Assembly: GCA_963785645.1 (NCBI GenBank)
Contig: CAWAWG010000003.1
Location: forward strand, 930,001-994,000
DNA from: Trebonia sp963785645
GTDB lineage: Bacteria; Actinomycetota; Actinomycetes; Streptosporangiales; Streptosporangiaceae
Reading direction: 5' to 3'
Length of the DNA stretch: 64,000 nt
Below are positions 42,030-50,761 of the stretch, piece by piece. The number at the start of each line of letters is the position of its first letter. Positions within the stretch are counted from its first letter, which is position 1. The position numbers and the translations under genes were made by a program. The notes under the pieces are model-generated. The model ran no database searches and was not told where the DNA came from. It saw nothing but the letters and a program-made list of their open reading frames with translations.

Positions 42030-43348
42030 CCTTGGGACGCCTGGTAGATCTCGGGCGCCCAGGCAAGCTCGCGGCCCGCGTACTTGGCCGCGCGGACGTC
42101 TCCGGAGCGCGCGTGTCCCTCGAACAGTTCGACGCGGCTGGCGCGGCCGCACAGCTCCCCGAGTTCCGCACTCGACTCGGGCGACGTCACTTCCTGATAG
42201 GTGACCGTCTTCAGGTACTTCCCGACCCAGAGCCCTCCGGTGTACCGCGCGGAGTGCCGGGTCGGCAGCGTGTGGTTCGTGCCGATCACCTTGTCCCCGA
42301 ACGAGACGCAGGTTCCTTCGCCGAGGAACAGGGCACCGTAGTTGTGCATGCGGGCGAGCGCCTGCCGGGGTTCCCGCGTCAGGACCTGGACGTGTTCGCT
42401 GGCGAACACGTCGGCCAACTGGTAAGCGGCTTCCAGGGTCTCCACAACGATCACCTGGCCGTGGTCGCGCCACGCGGGTGCGGCAAAGTCCCGGGTCGGC
42501 ATGTCGGGGAGCAGCCGCTCGATGTGCTCGATCGCCTTGCGGGCGACGGCTTCGGAGGTGGAGATCAGGATCGCCGGGGAGTCCGGCCCGTGCTCGGCCT
42601 GGCTGAGCAGGTCGACTGCCACGATGAACGGGTCCGCGGAGTCGTCGGCGATCACCAGGATCTCGGTGGGGCCGGCGAACAGGTCGATGCCGACTTCCCC
42701 GAAGAGCTGCCGCTTGGCCTCGGCGACGTAGGCGTTCCCGGGGCCGACGAGCAGGTCCGCCTTCGGGACGGTCTCGGTGCCGATGGCCATGGCGGCGACC
42801 GCCTGGACTCCGCCCAGCAGGAAGATGTGGTCGGCGCCGGCCATGTGCATCGCGGCGACGGTCGCCGCGGGAATCTCGCCCCGTATCGGTGGCGTGCACG
42901 CGGTCACCGTCGGAACCTGGGCGACCTTCGCGGTCACGACCGTCATGTGGGCAGAGGCCACCAGCGGGTACCGGCCCCCGGGCACATAGGCGCCAGCGCC
43001 GTCTACGGGGATGTTCTTCTGCCCGAGGAAGACGCCCGGCATGGTCTCTACCTCGAAGTCGCTGATCGAAGCGCGCTGCGCCTGGGCGAAGTGCCGGACG
43101 TTGCGCTGGACCGTGGCGATGTCCTCGATGACGGTCCCGGGCACCTGCGCGATGATCCGCGTGCGGTCGCCGTCCGAGAGCTCGAAGTGCTCGGGAGACC
43201 AGTCGTCGAACTTCTGCGAGTATTCCCGGACGGCCTGGTCGCCGCGCTCGCGCACGTCGGCGATGACACGGGCAACCGTGTCCGAGACATCGTGCCTCGC
43301 CGCCTGGCCGACGGGCTGCGCCTGCTTAAGGTACAGGGGGTCAGACAT
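42026..43348 (-). CDS. Histidinol-dehydrogenase-family NAD-dependent dehydrogenase (HpsN-like candidate)
   Basis: 440 residues from ATG 43348. HisD-family marks are complete: GAGAYVPGGRYPLVASAHMT, DLLVGPGNAYVAEAKRQLFG, EVGIDLFAGPTEILV, and the catalytic-site histidines in FASEHVQVLT and IGTNHTLPTRHSARY. There are no other his genes here. Its neighbours are a LacI repressor and a HAD phosphatase, so it is more likely a catabolic polyol-type dehydrogenase such as the HpsN (2,3-dihydroxypropane sulfonate) or related alcohol-oxidising branch than histidine biosynthesis. It overlaps the upstream repressor gene by 8 bases. Confidence 0.82.
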   Translation of the reverse strand: MSDPLYLKQAQPVGQAARHDVSDTVARVIADVRERGDQAVREYSQKFDDWSPEHFELSDGDRTRIIAQVPGTVIEDIATVQRNVRHFAQAQRASISDFEVETMPGVFLGQKNIPVDGAGAYVPGGRYPLVASAHMTVVTAKVAQVPTVTACTPPIRGEIPAATVAAMHMAGADHIFLLGGVQAVAAMAIGTETVPKADLLVGPGNAYVAEAKRQLFGEVGIDLFAGPTEILVIADDSADPFIVAVDLLSQAEHGPDSPAILISTSEAVARKAIEHIERLLPDMPTRDFAAPAWRDHGQVIVVETLEAAYQLADVFASEHVQVLTREPRQALARMHNYGALFLGEGTCVSFGDKVIGTNHTLPTRHSARYTGGLWVGKYLKTVTYQEVTSPESSAELGELCGRASRVELFEGHARSGDVRAAKYAGRELAWAPEIYQASQG

Positions 43349-44417
43349 GGTGAACTCCAATGATCGTGGGTGTACTGCCGGTGATCGCGGATCCCGGGCT
43401 GGCCGCGGCGCCGGTGGTCGAGCCACGGACGATGAGCGGGCCGGCAAACTGAAGGCGGTCGCGGAATACCTGATCGCTCGGCGCGTCGAGAATGTCGAGG
43501 GTCGCCTGCAGCATCGCGTCGACAGGCTGCTGGATCGTGGTGAGGGAGTAGCTGGGCCAGGCGGCCGAGGGGATGTCGTCGAACCCGACCACGGCGATGT
43601 CATCGGGAATCTTGCGTCCGCCGCGAATCCGCAGCCCGTCCATCAGTCCCATCGCGATGATGTCGTTGCCGCAGAAGGCGGCGTCTGTTTCGGGGCGTTC
43701 CAAGACGGCCGCGGCGGCTTCGTAGCCCCACTCGTAGCTGTACTCACTCTCGATCGCGATCTGTATCTGGTGCCCGTTGCGTTTCAGCCGCTCGGTAAAC
43801 CCGCGGCGGCGGTCGCGGTTGGTTGAGGTGTTGGCGAGGCCGCCGACGTAGGCGAAGTTCGCGCGGCCCAGGGCAAGCAGGTGGTCGGCAGCGGTCCGGC
43901 CTCCGGCCCGGTTGTCGCTGGTGACGCCGGGGGCGGATCTCGCCGCGACGTAACGGTTGAACAGGACGAGCGGGACGCCCTGGTCCTTGCACATCTGGGC
44001 GGCGGCGGAGGTGAGCTCGGCGGAGGCGACGATGACCCCGGACACCCGGTAGGAGAGGGCGTCGGGAAGCACGTCGTCGACCGTGCCGCCGCGCGGAACC
44101 GTGAACAGCAGGATCTGCTTCCCGGCGCGCGAGAAGGTCTCGGAGAACCGGCCGAGCGCGTACGGGTAGAACGGGTTGTGGATGTCGCCGATGACAACGG
44201 CGACGATCGTGGTCTGCCCCGTTACCAGGCTCCGGGCGATGGCGTCGCGGCGGTAGCCGAGCGCCTCCGCGGCGGCGAGAACCCGCGCCCGCGTCTCCGC
44301 GGCGACGCGACCGCCGGAGAACACCCTGGAGACGGCCGACTGCGACACGCCGGCCGCGACGGCGATGTCGTGCTGGGTGGTGATGCTGTTGGAGTGGTGC
44401 GGGGAAACGTGAGTCAC
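43341..44417 (-). CDS. LacI-family repressor of the HisD-like operon
   Basis: 358 residues from GTG 44417. HTH TTQHDIAVAAGVSQSAVSRV, hinge YRRDAIARSLVTGQT, sensor domain VAVVIGDIHNPFYPYALGRF, GVTSDNRAGGRTAADHLLAL and DIAVVGFDDIPSAAWPSYSL. It is the first gene of the operon and overlaps the HisD-like gene, so it is expected to regulate its own transcription; three repeated sites lie 115-172 bases upstream. Confidence 0.9.
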   Translation of the reverse strand: MTHVSPHHSNSITTQHDIAVAAGVSQSAVSRVFSGGRVAAETRARVLAAAEALGYRRDAIARSLVTGQTTIVAVVIGDIHNPFYPYALGRFSETFSRAGKQILLFTVPRGGTVDDVLPDALSYRVSGVIVASAELTSAAAQMCKDQGVPLVLFNRYVAARSAPGVTSDNRAGGRTAADHLLALGRANFAYVGGLANTSTNRDRRRGFTERLKRNGHQIQIAIESEYSYEWGYEAAAAVLERPETDAAFCGNDIIAMGLMDGLRIRGGRKIPDDIAVVGFDDIPSAAWPSYSLTTIQQPVDAMLQATLDILDAPSDQVFRDRLQFAGPLIVRGSTTGAAASPGSAITGSTPTIIGVHHV

Positions 44418-44531
44418 GGGCTGGTCGAGCTTCTCTCTGCTAGCGGAGCCAGCCGATACCGGAATCCCTGACGACCTTCGGGGTGCCGGGGTGCCCAGCC
44501 CAGAGCCCGGACTTCACCCTTCAGGAGAGCT

Positions 44532-44589
44532 TGCATACGTACCCCAAAATCTGTGCATACGTACCCACTGGCTGGTGCATACGTAACCA
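44532..44589. promoter_or_regulatory. Three operator-like repeats (TGCATACGTACCCA) at exact 22-bp spacing
   Basis: Copies begin at 44532, 44554 and 44576: TGCATACGTACCCC, TGCATACGTACCCA, TGCATACGTAACCA. Each has a central TACGTA (CpG centre) with partial dyad symmetry, as LacI operators do. The 22-bp period is two helical turns, so bound dimers would stack on one face. They lie upstream of the LacI gene at 44417. Confidence 0.75.
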
Positions 44590-45086
44590 CTAGACTCGCC
44601 CCTATGTCAACGGGTGAATCAAACGAGACATGTCCACCACCGTCCACGCTGGTCTTCGACCCCAGTCGCGTTCATTCCGGTTCACTAAGATTCCCGTTCC
44701 CGCACGCCGCCTTCCCGGCAATGCCACTGGCGTCCCGGTCGGGCAGGCCGAGCCGGGCGCGCATGATGTTCTCGATGCGATCCTGAAGGATGCACAGCCG
44801 GTCCTGGAGAATCCGCCGGGCGCGGATCTGGTCGCACTTTCTGTACGGGTGACCGCGCTATAAGTTCTTGTCTGATACAAAAAGCCCGATCTGGTTCGTC
44901 AAGCTCAGCCGGCACTGGGGCCCGTCATCCGGATCGACGGGGCATCGCCCGGTATGTGGTCGGGGCTGCCCGGTGCTGGCGCAGACGGCCTCCGGCCGGT
45001 CGGCAGCAGCGCGAGCAGCATTAGATTGGCGCCCCGCGAGCGCAGAGTGGGCGTCCTGACCGCGGCACGGAGGCCCGGCCTCCGGC
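44590..45086. other. Gene-free stretch
   Basis: About 500 bases without a supportable gene. A helical minus-strand fragment (RILQDRLCILQDRIENIMRA, about 44758-44817) may be a scrap of an unknown coiled protein. Confidence 0.35.
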
Positions 45087-46448
45087 TTAGGGGCTCGTGG
45101 GCGGGTAGAAGCGGTTGGCGGCGAGGTTGGCGTCGATCTGATCGACGGCGGTGTTGAGTGCCTGCCGGACGTCCTCGCCCTGGCTTATTCGGGACAGCGC
45201 CGTGGCGAACGCGGTGCTGATGGCCGGGTAGGCCGGGGTCTGCGGGCGCGGCCGCGCGATGCCGCTCTGGAGCTGCTGGACGTAAATGTGCTCAGGGCCG
45301 CCGGGTGCGAAGTTCGGCGACAGGCGGACCGCGCTCAACGTTGCCGGGATCGAGCCGTTGGCATTCGACATCTCCAGTACCTGGGCGGGCTGCAGCAGGT
45401 AATCGAGGAATTTCCACACGGCGTCCCCGTCCGTCGCGTTGTTCGTGATGCCCCACTGCCACGAGCCCATTCCGCTGCTGGGCTGCGCACCGAAGTTCGG
45501 CAGCGGCACGATCGCCAGATCGTGCGGGAACGCCTTGCTGAAGGGCCCGTACATCCAGTGCCCCACCCACGAGATGGGCGCCTGGCCGCTCACGAACGAC
45601 GTCGGGACATTGGGATTGACCAGTCCGTCTTTGAACCAGCTCTGCATGACGGTGAGCGCCTGGATCACCGAGGGGCTGTTCAGCGTGCCCTGCGCGGTGC
45701 GGTAGGTCGAGCGGTTGATCAGGTCGCCGCAGGCCGACCACACAATGGGCGAGAAGCCGTAGCTCCACCATTCCGGCGCCGAGGCCAACGTCGTCGGCGT
45801 GACCTGCAGGTCGAGCGGCTGCTTGTCGCCGGCCTTCCGCAGCTTCTGCAGGATCGCGGTGAACTCGCTGGCCGTCCACGCGTTGTTGACCCCGGTGGGG
45901 ATGCGTACCCCGATCTTGCGCAGGATCGACGGGCGGACGTACAGGCCGAGGCCGGAGTCGAACGTCCCGAGGCCGTACAGGCGCCCCGCGTAAGTGCCCT
46001 GCTGAATGATCGAGGGCAGCAGGTCCGCTCGCAGCCCCGGGGTCCGGTCGACGCAGGAATCGAGCGGCTTGAGCTTCCCCGACCAGGCGTAGTTGTAAAG
46101 GTCGGGGCCGTCGAAGTCGAGCAGGTCGGGGAGGTTGCCGCTGGCCGCAGCGGCTCGCACCTCGTTAGCGTAGCCCGCCTCGGGAATGTCGATGAGCTTG
46201 ACCTGGACCTGCTTCTGGGATGCGTTGAACGCCGCCACCTCCTTTCCCATCGTCGCCTTTTCCGAAGGCTGCCCGGTGTGGAACCACACCGTGATGTAGG
46301 CGGGAGACGGCCCCGCGATCGTGCCGTTGCAGGTCGTGTCCCCCGGCGTGGCAGCGACGGCGGGCTGCGAACTGGAGCACCCGCCCGCGAGCAGCCCGAA
46401 ACCGATGGCCGCGGCGACAGCGCCGCAGACGGTCCGGCAGGTTCGCAC
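45087..46448 (-). CDS. Orphan sugar ABC substrate-binding lipoprotein (SBP family 1)
   Basis: 453 residues from GTG 46448, five bases after GGGGGAGG; GTG 46454 is also in frame. Lipoprotein signal (AVAAAIGFGLLAGGCSSS). The mature part is a maltose/glycerol-phosphate-type binding protein: ITVWFHTGQPSEKATMGKEV, GNLPDLLDFDGPDLYNYAWS, GLGTFDSGLGLYVRPSIL, GQAPISWVGHWMYGPFSKAF. No permease or ATPase gene adjoins it, so it either feeds an importer encoded elsewhere or is a relic. It also differs in SBP class from the other two in this window. Confidence 0.87.
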   Translation of the reverse strand: MRTCRTVCGAVAAAIGFGLLAGGCSSSQPAVAATPGDTTCNGTIAGPSPAYITVWFHTGQPSEKATMGKEVAAFNASQKQVQVKLIDIPEAGYANEVRAAAASGNLPDLLDFDGPDLYNYAWSGKLKPLDSCVDRTPGLRADLLPSIIQQGTYAGRLYGLGTFDSGLGLYVRPSILRKIGVRIPTGVNNAWTASEFTAILQKLRKAGDKQPLDLQVTPTTLASAPEWWSYGFSPIVWSACGDLINRSTYRTAQGTLNSPSVIQALTVMQSWFKDGLVNPNVPTSFVSGQAPISWVGHWMYGPFSKAFPHDLAIVPLPNFGAQPSSGMGSWQWGITNNATDGDAVWKFLDYLLQPAQVLEMSNANGSIPATLSAVRLSPNFAPGGPEHIYVQQLQSGIARPRPQTPAYPAISTAFATALSRISQGEDVRQALNTAVDQIDANLAANRFYPPTSP

Positions 46449-47026
46449 GTGCACCTCCCCCTACCCCCATGGTCAAGCGGCGGCGCCGAACTGAGCAGCT
46501 CCCCATACCAACGCCACCAGGCACCGCCGCCGTCAATGACAACGATCATTCAACCACATGTCACCGCAGGTCATCAGGCATGACAGCCGCGTTCCGGGCC
46601 ATCCGGGGACGAAGCGGCACCTAACCAGACGACGCGGATGCCCTGCTGCCCGCGGGGTTTGCGGGTCGCGCCGCTGTGCGTATTTCCCGGGTTGGCCGTT
46701 GCCTATCAATCCGGCATCGATCCGCGCCGGTCACGCGCTGCCGGCCGAGAGCGCCTTCATGGTGACAGAGCTGGAGGCCGTGCTGCTCGACGACGGGACC
46801 CGTGCATGTGCCCCCGATGTGCCCCGGTGAGCGCAACAGCGGGCCCGGGCAGCCTCTCGCGTCTCGTGACCCAGGACGCGTTCCAGGCTCACCTGGCATA
46901 CCAACTCAATCACGGCTAAAGCGGTACCCAACTCGCGCCTGGCAAGCTGTGCCCGGCGCCAGGAGACCTATGCAGGCTGCGGAGGCCCTGGCGGCGTCGC
47001 ACGCTAGCGGACAAGGGAGTGCCGAA
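46449..47026. other. Gene-free stretch
   Basis: About 580 bases between divergent genes. The only supported elements are the GGGGGAGG site of the binding-protein gene and AAGGGAG of the lectin gene. Short frames here are Arg/Cys-rich and not convincing. Confidence 0.4.
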
Positions 47027-48333
47027 ATGGCTGGGCAGCGCCGGTGGTACGGCGGAATCGGGAAGACGGCGCGGTGGGGCGCCCTGGCAGCGGTGGCCGC
47101 GGGCGGGCTGGCGGCGGTCGCGGTGCCGACCGGAGCGGCGTCGGCCGCCACGGTGAGCGCGCCAACGCAGACCGTCTCCTTCACCACGGTGGGCGAGCAC
47201 GCATTCACCGTTCCCCCGGGCGTCGCGTCGGTCCAGGTGACCGCGATCGGCGGCGCGGGCGGCGGCGGGTACTCCCCCGGCGGCCTGGGCGCCGAGGTCA
47301 AGGCGAACGTGGCGGTAACCCCGGGCAGCACGATCTACGCCGAGGTCGGCGGCAACGGTGCGGGGGCCGACCTGACGGAGAACCAGTCTGCCGCGGGCGG
47401 CGCCAACGGCGGCGAGCCCGGCGGCGCGTGGAACGGCGGCTGGTTCGCGCAGCAGCTCGGTGTCCTGCCGGCCTAGGCGCTGGCGGCGGGGGCGCGTCCG
47501 GCCTGCAGACCTGCCCGGTGGCCAGCTGCCAGCCGATCGACACCGGCGGCAACACGCTGCTGCTGGTGGCCGGCGGCGGCGGTGGCGGCGGCGGCGACAG
47601 CAAGGGCGGCAACGGCGGCACCCCGGCGGGCGCCAACGCGAGTCTGGGCACCGACGGCGAGGCCGGGCTGGAGTACGGTCTCGGCGCCACCGACACCGCC
47701 GCGGGCAGCAACAACGAGCAAATCTCCTACTTCGGGCCGGGGGCGGACTGCTCCGGTGCCAGCGGCGACAGCTGGGGCGGTGGCGGCGGCGGGGGCGGCT
47801 ACTACTGCGGTGGGGGCGGTGCCTCCGTCATCGAGGGCGGCGGCGGTGGCGGCGGGTCCAGCTACGGTCCCGCGAATGCCACCTACTCCGTCGTCACGCA
47901 GGCCCCATCGGTGACGATCGCCTACCAGACCGCGTTCCTGCTGGCACCCGCGTCGAACAGCTCGCTAGTCCTGGACGGCGCCACGGGCTCCATCACCCAG
48001 CAGGTCGCCGATGGTGCGAGCAGCCAGCTGTGGGAACTGGTGCCGGTGGGGTCGCTGTACCAGATCGTCAACTTGTCCGACAACGACTGCCTGACGACCT
48101 CGGGCACCGCCGGCGCCCAGCTGTTCACGTGGTTCTGCACATCGACGTCGCAGGACCTGTGGCAGCTGCCGACCGACTTCGGCGCGGGCTTCTTCGGCTC
48201 GCCAATCGAGAACCCGGCCTACGGTCTGTACATCGACGTGTTCGGCGGCAGCACGACCGCGGGCGGCGAGATCGACGCCTGGCCCTGGAACGGCGGCTAC
48301 GCCAACCAGTCCTTCCTGGCCCTGCCCAGCTGA
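47027..48333 (+). pseudogene. Secreted glycine-rich protein with C-terminal ricin-type lectin domain, one frameshift
   Basis: From ATG 47027 (AAGGGAG upstream): a Sec signal (GALAAVAAGGLAAVAVPTGA, cleaved near ASA-AT), then FTVPPGVASVQVTAIGGAGG and glycine-rich repeats. At about 47455 the frame stops (LGVLPA-stop); the next frame continues AGLGAGGGGASGLQTCPV, more Gly-rich repeats with YYCGGGGASVIEGGGGGGGS, and a beta-trefoil domain with QxW-type blocks SSQLWEL and SQDLWQL. Joined length is about 434 residues. The 'F.VP.GV.sv.V.a.GG.GG' start is common in actinobacterial cell-surface Gly-rich proteins. Likely extracellular, carbohydrate-binding. Confidence 0.75.
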
Positions 48334-48404
48334 GCCGCCGCCCGCCACCAGGGGACGGGGTCCCGTCCCAGGAGAACAGGAGCTGGCCTCACGGCTTAGG
48401 GGGC

Positions 48405-48423
48405 ATCACTGGGATCCGGTGAT
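48405..48423. promoter_or_regulatory. 19-bp palindrome, site A (ATCACTGGGATCCGGTGAT)
   Basis: Inverted repeat ATCAC(T/C)GG-N3-CC(A/G)GTGAT, 181 bases before the SDR start. One of three copies shared with 50524 and 53454. Confidence 0.75.
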
Positions 48424-48603
48424 GACCGTTCACCGGCATAGATGTAACGCTGGGGGCGGCAGCAGGGCTGTCGATCGATCCCGCGTGACGAAGGAGTGCA
48501 ACGGTGACGAAGGACCTGGCGATCGGGCAGTTGGCGCACGTCGGCGCGGTAGGTGTCGCGGAGGCGGGGAAGCGCGCTCCGGCAGCTCACGGTGGTCACT
48601 GAG

Positions 48604-49365
48604 ATGGCCGGTCGGCTGGAAGGGAAGGTCTGCGTCATCACTGGCACCGGCGGGAGCATGGGACGCGCCGCCGCTGTGGCCTTCGCCCGTGAGGGCGGGT
48701 TGGTCGTCGGCTGCGACGTGGCGACCGGACCGGCGGAAGAGACCGTCAAGATGGTCCAGGCCGCGGGCGGCACGATGGTATCGCTGCAGCCGTGCCATCT
48801 CGGCGATCCGGCCGAGTGCGCGAGGCTCGTCGACCTGGCGGTGAACGAATTCGGCCGGATCGACGTGCTCTACAACCTCGCCGCCAGGGCCCACCTGCAC
48901 TGGCTCGAAGACTTTACCAACGAGGAGTGGGCCGCCGCCCGCACCGACGAAGTCGACCTGGTCTTCTACCTCACCAAAGCCGCATGGCCGCACCTGAAGG
49001 CCAGCCGCGGCGCGGTCGTGAACATGGCCTCACTGAACGGGTCACTCAGCTTCAAGAACCTCCCCGCGATAGCCCACACGACAAACAAGTCCGCGATCCT
49101 GGGGCTAACCCGGCAGCTTGCGATGGAAGGAAGCCAGCACGGGATCCGCGTCAACTCGGTCTCGCCGGGCCTGATCGAAAGCGGCGCGACCCGAGAGCAG
49201 CTACAGGACGAGGGGTGGGGCCGCGCGATGCGCGACCGGACGCTCCTTGGCCGCTTCGGTCAGCCGGAGGAGGTGGCGAGCGTCGCGCTGTTCCTCGCCT
49301 CCGACGAGAGCTCCTACGTGACCGGCGTCGACCTCGTGGTCGATGGCGGCATGAAGGTCTGGTGA
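48604..49365 (+). CDS. SDR-family oxidoreductase with His in place of the catalytic Tyr
   Basis: 253 residues from ATG 48604; GTG 48595 is an in-frame alternative. Rossmann motif VITGTGGSMGRAAAVAFARE, NAA-type block in YNLAARAHLHW, Ser in VVNMASLNGSLSF. The YxxxK site reads HTTNK, keeping Lys but with His for Tyr. Classical family ending PEEVASVALFLASDESSYVTG and VDGG. Either His replaces Tyr as proton donor or the protein is not a standard dehydrogenase. It stands alone behind palindrome site A and converges on the MBL gene. Confidence 0.82.
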   Translation: MAGRLEGKVCVITGTGGSMGRAAAVAFAREGGLVVGCDVATGPAEETVKMVQAAGGTMVSLQPCHLGDPAECARLVDLAVNEFGRIDVLYNLAARAHLHWLEDFTNEEWAAARTDEVDLVFYLTKAAWPHLKASRGAVVNMASLNGSLSFKNLPAIAHTTNKSAILGLTRQLAMEGSQHGIRVNSVSPGLIESGATREQLQDEGWGRAMRDRTLLGRFGQPEEVASVALFLASDESSYVTGVDLVVDGGMKVW

Positions 49366-49387
49366 CCGGCGCTGCCTGGTGCGGGTG

Positions 49388-49417
49388 GCGCGCCAGGGCG
49401 GGGTCGCCCTGGCGCGC
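49388..49417. terminator. Perfect 13-bp GC hairpin between convergent genes
   Basis: Arms 49388-49400 and 49405-49417 are exact reverse complements with loop GGGT. It lies between the SDR and MBL 3' ends and can serve both strands. A 14-base direct repeat (gtggtcaggggtgg) follows at 49426 and 49443. Confidence 0.8.
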
Positions 49418-49446
49418 TGCGCACTGTGGTCAGGGGTGGGCCGTGG

Positions 49447-50427
49447 TCAGGGGTGGACGGGGCCGCTGGGGCCGCGGTCGAGGCGGAGCGACTGCATGAT
49501 GGCGAATGTCGTGGTCCAGGTGTAGATGTCGATGTCGGCGCCGCCGAGGACGCCGGTGTACTTCTTGATGACGGGGGCGGCGGCGGCCTCGGTGACGGCG
49601 TCGAGGTGGGTCCTGACGGCGGCCCAGACGTTCTCTCCGTAGTGCTTGAAGATGGGTCCGGGGTTGACCGAGGCCAGTGCCTCGCGTGAGCTGGCTTCGA
49701 TGTCGGCGATGTACTGCTGGTGCAGGGCGACGTCCTCGCGGGTTGCCACCCGGCCCAGGTGGCCGCTGATGAGGTGCGTCCAGGGGTAGTCCAGGGCGAT
49801 GGCCGGAGCGCCGGTGTACCCGATGACATCGTCGCTGAGGTTGAGGTTGTAGATGGGTACCCAGCCGGCGTTGACCACGTCGATGAACATCAGGGTGTCG
49901 TGGCCGGGGAAGTGGATGTAGATGTTGTCGGGCGAGTGGTTGGGGCCGTGGTAGGCCAGTTCGACCCGTTCGCCGCCGACTTCCAGGGTGTAGGTGTCGG
50001 CGAAGGTCACGTCGGGGGCGGGGCGGGCGGGGTCGTTGTCGCGCAGCAGCAGCCGCCGGGTCTCCTCGTGGCCGATGCGGACGATGTCGCCGCCGAACAG
50101 GGAGGACGCTCCCTGGTGGTCGCAGTGGTGGTGGGAGTAGACCATGTGGGTGACCTGGTTGGTCAGGCCGTTGGCGGCGGTGGTCTCGTCGATGGCCCGG
50201 CGGATGTTATGGCCGATGTTCGGGGGCGCGTCGAAGATCACGACGCCGTCGGGGGTGGTCAGGAACGCTGACATGTAGACGTTGTCGGTGACCGCGTAGA
50301 GGTTCCGGTTGACCTGCCAGACGTGGTAGCCGTGCTCGTTCAGGGGCGCCCCCTTCGCGATCGCCGGGACGGGGGCGTACTCGGGCAGGTCCAGGGCGCC
50401 GTCAGCGCCCGCGGCTGGTGATGTCAC
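49447..50427 (-). CDS. Metallo-beta-lactamase-fold hydrolase, cytoplasmic paralogue
   Basis: 326 residues from GTG 50427 (AAGGAGG upstream). MBL motif HHHCDH in VYSHHHCDHQGASSLFGGD, second ligand His in YHGPNHSPDNIYIHFP, the bridging Asp in MFIDVVNAGW and the C-terminal His in LISGHLGRV; all zinc ligands are present. No signal peptide is seen. It is about half identical to the Tat-exported protein at 53742. The family includes hydrolases of lactones, quinol precursors and carbapenems; substrate unknown. Palindrome site B is 97 bases upstream. Confidence 0.88.
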   Translation of the reverse strand: MTSPAAGADGALDLPEYAPVPAIAKGAPLNEHGYHVWQVNRNLYAVTDNVYMSAFLTTPDGVVIFDAPPNIGHNIRRAIDETTAANGLTNQVTHMVYSHHHCDHQGASSLFGGDIVRIGHEETRRLLLRDNDPARPAPDVTFADTYTLEVGGERVELAYHGPNHSPDNIYIHFPGHDTLMFIDVVNAGWVPIYNLNLSDDVIGYTGAPAIALDYPWTHLISGHLGRVATREDVALHQQYIADIEASSREALASVNPGPIFKHYGENVWAAVRTHLDAVTEAAAAPVIKKYTGVLGGADIDIYTWTTTFAIMQSLRLDRGPSGPVHP

Positions 50428-50523
50428 TGTTTCCTCCTTGGATTGCCTGGCACGTCCGTGTCGGCCGTGCACGTCCGCAAGCTCGCGGCCACGCCAAGGA
50501 TCGACGCCGGGAGGCGACAGGTC

Positions 50524-50542
50524 GTCACTGGATTCCAGTGAA
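50524..50542. promoter_or_regulatory. 19-bp palindrome, site B (TCACTGGATTCCAGTGA core)
   Basis: The core 50525-50541 is a perfect inverted repeat around one central base. It lies upstream of the cytoplasmic MBL gene, between it and the regulator gene. Confidence 0.85.
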
Positions 50543-50761
50543 CTTTCGTGCGGCTCCGTCTTGCGGATCTCAAGCGGCCATCCGCGACATCCTCATGCAG
50601 CCGAGCCCGATGGCGGAGACCACCGGCCCGCGGCTGCCGAGGTGAGTCTGCTTCATCGTGAACCTCTCATGCGTGAATTACTGCTGGCTAAGGTCCGCTG
50701 ATCTGTGTCTGCGGTGGCACCAGTGAGGGGGTCCGGTGGCGGTCAGCTTCAGCCGGTTCGT

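Noticed and set aside
42026..43348. Histidine biosynthesis hisD
   Set aside because: No other his genes are present; the operon partners are a LacI repressor and a HAD phosphatase.
41657..43363. A 568-codon plus-strand open frame
   Set aside because: Antisense to the well-conserved HisD-like and HAD genes.
44532..44589. CRISPR-like repeats
   Set aside because: Only three copies of about 14 bases with 8-base gaps, in a promoter, and no cas genes; operator sites fit better.
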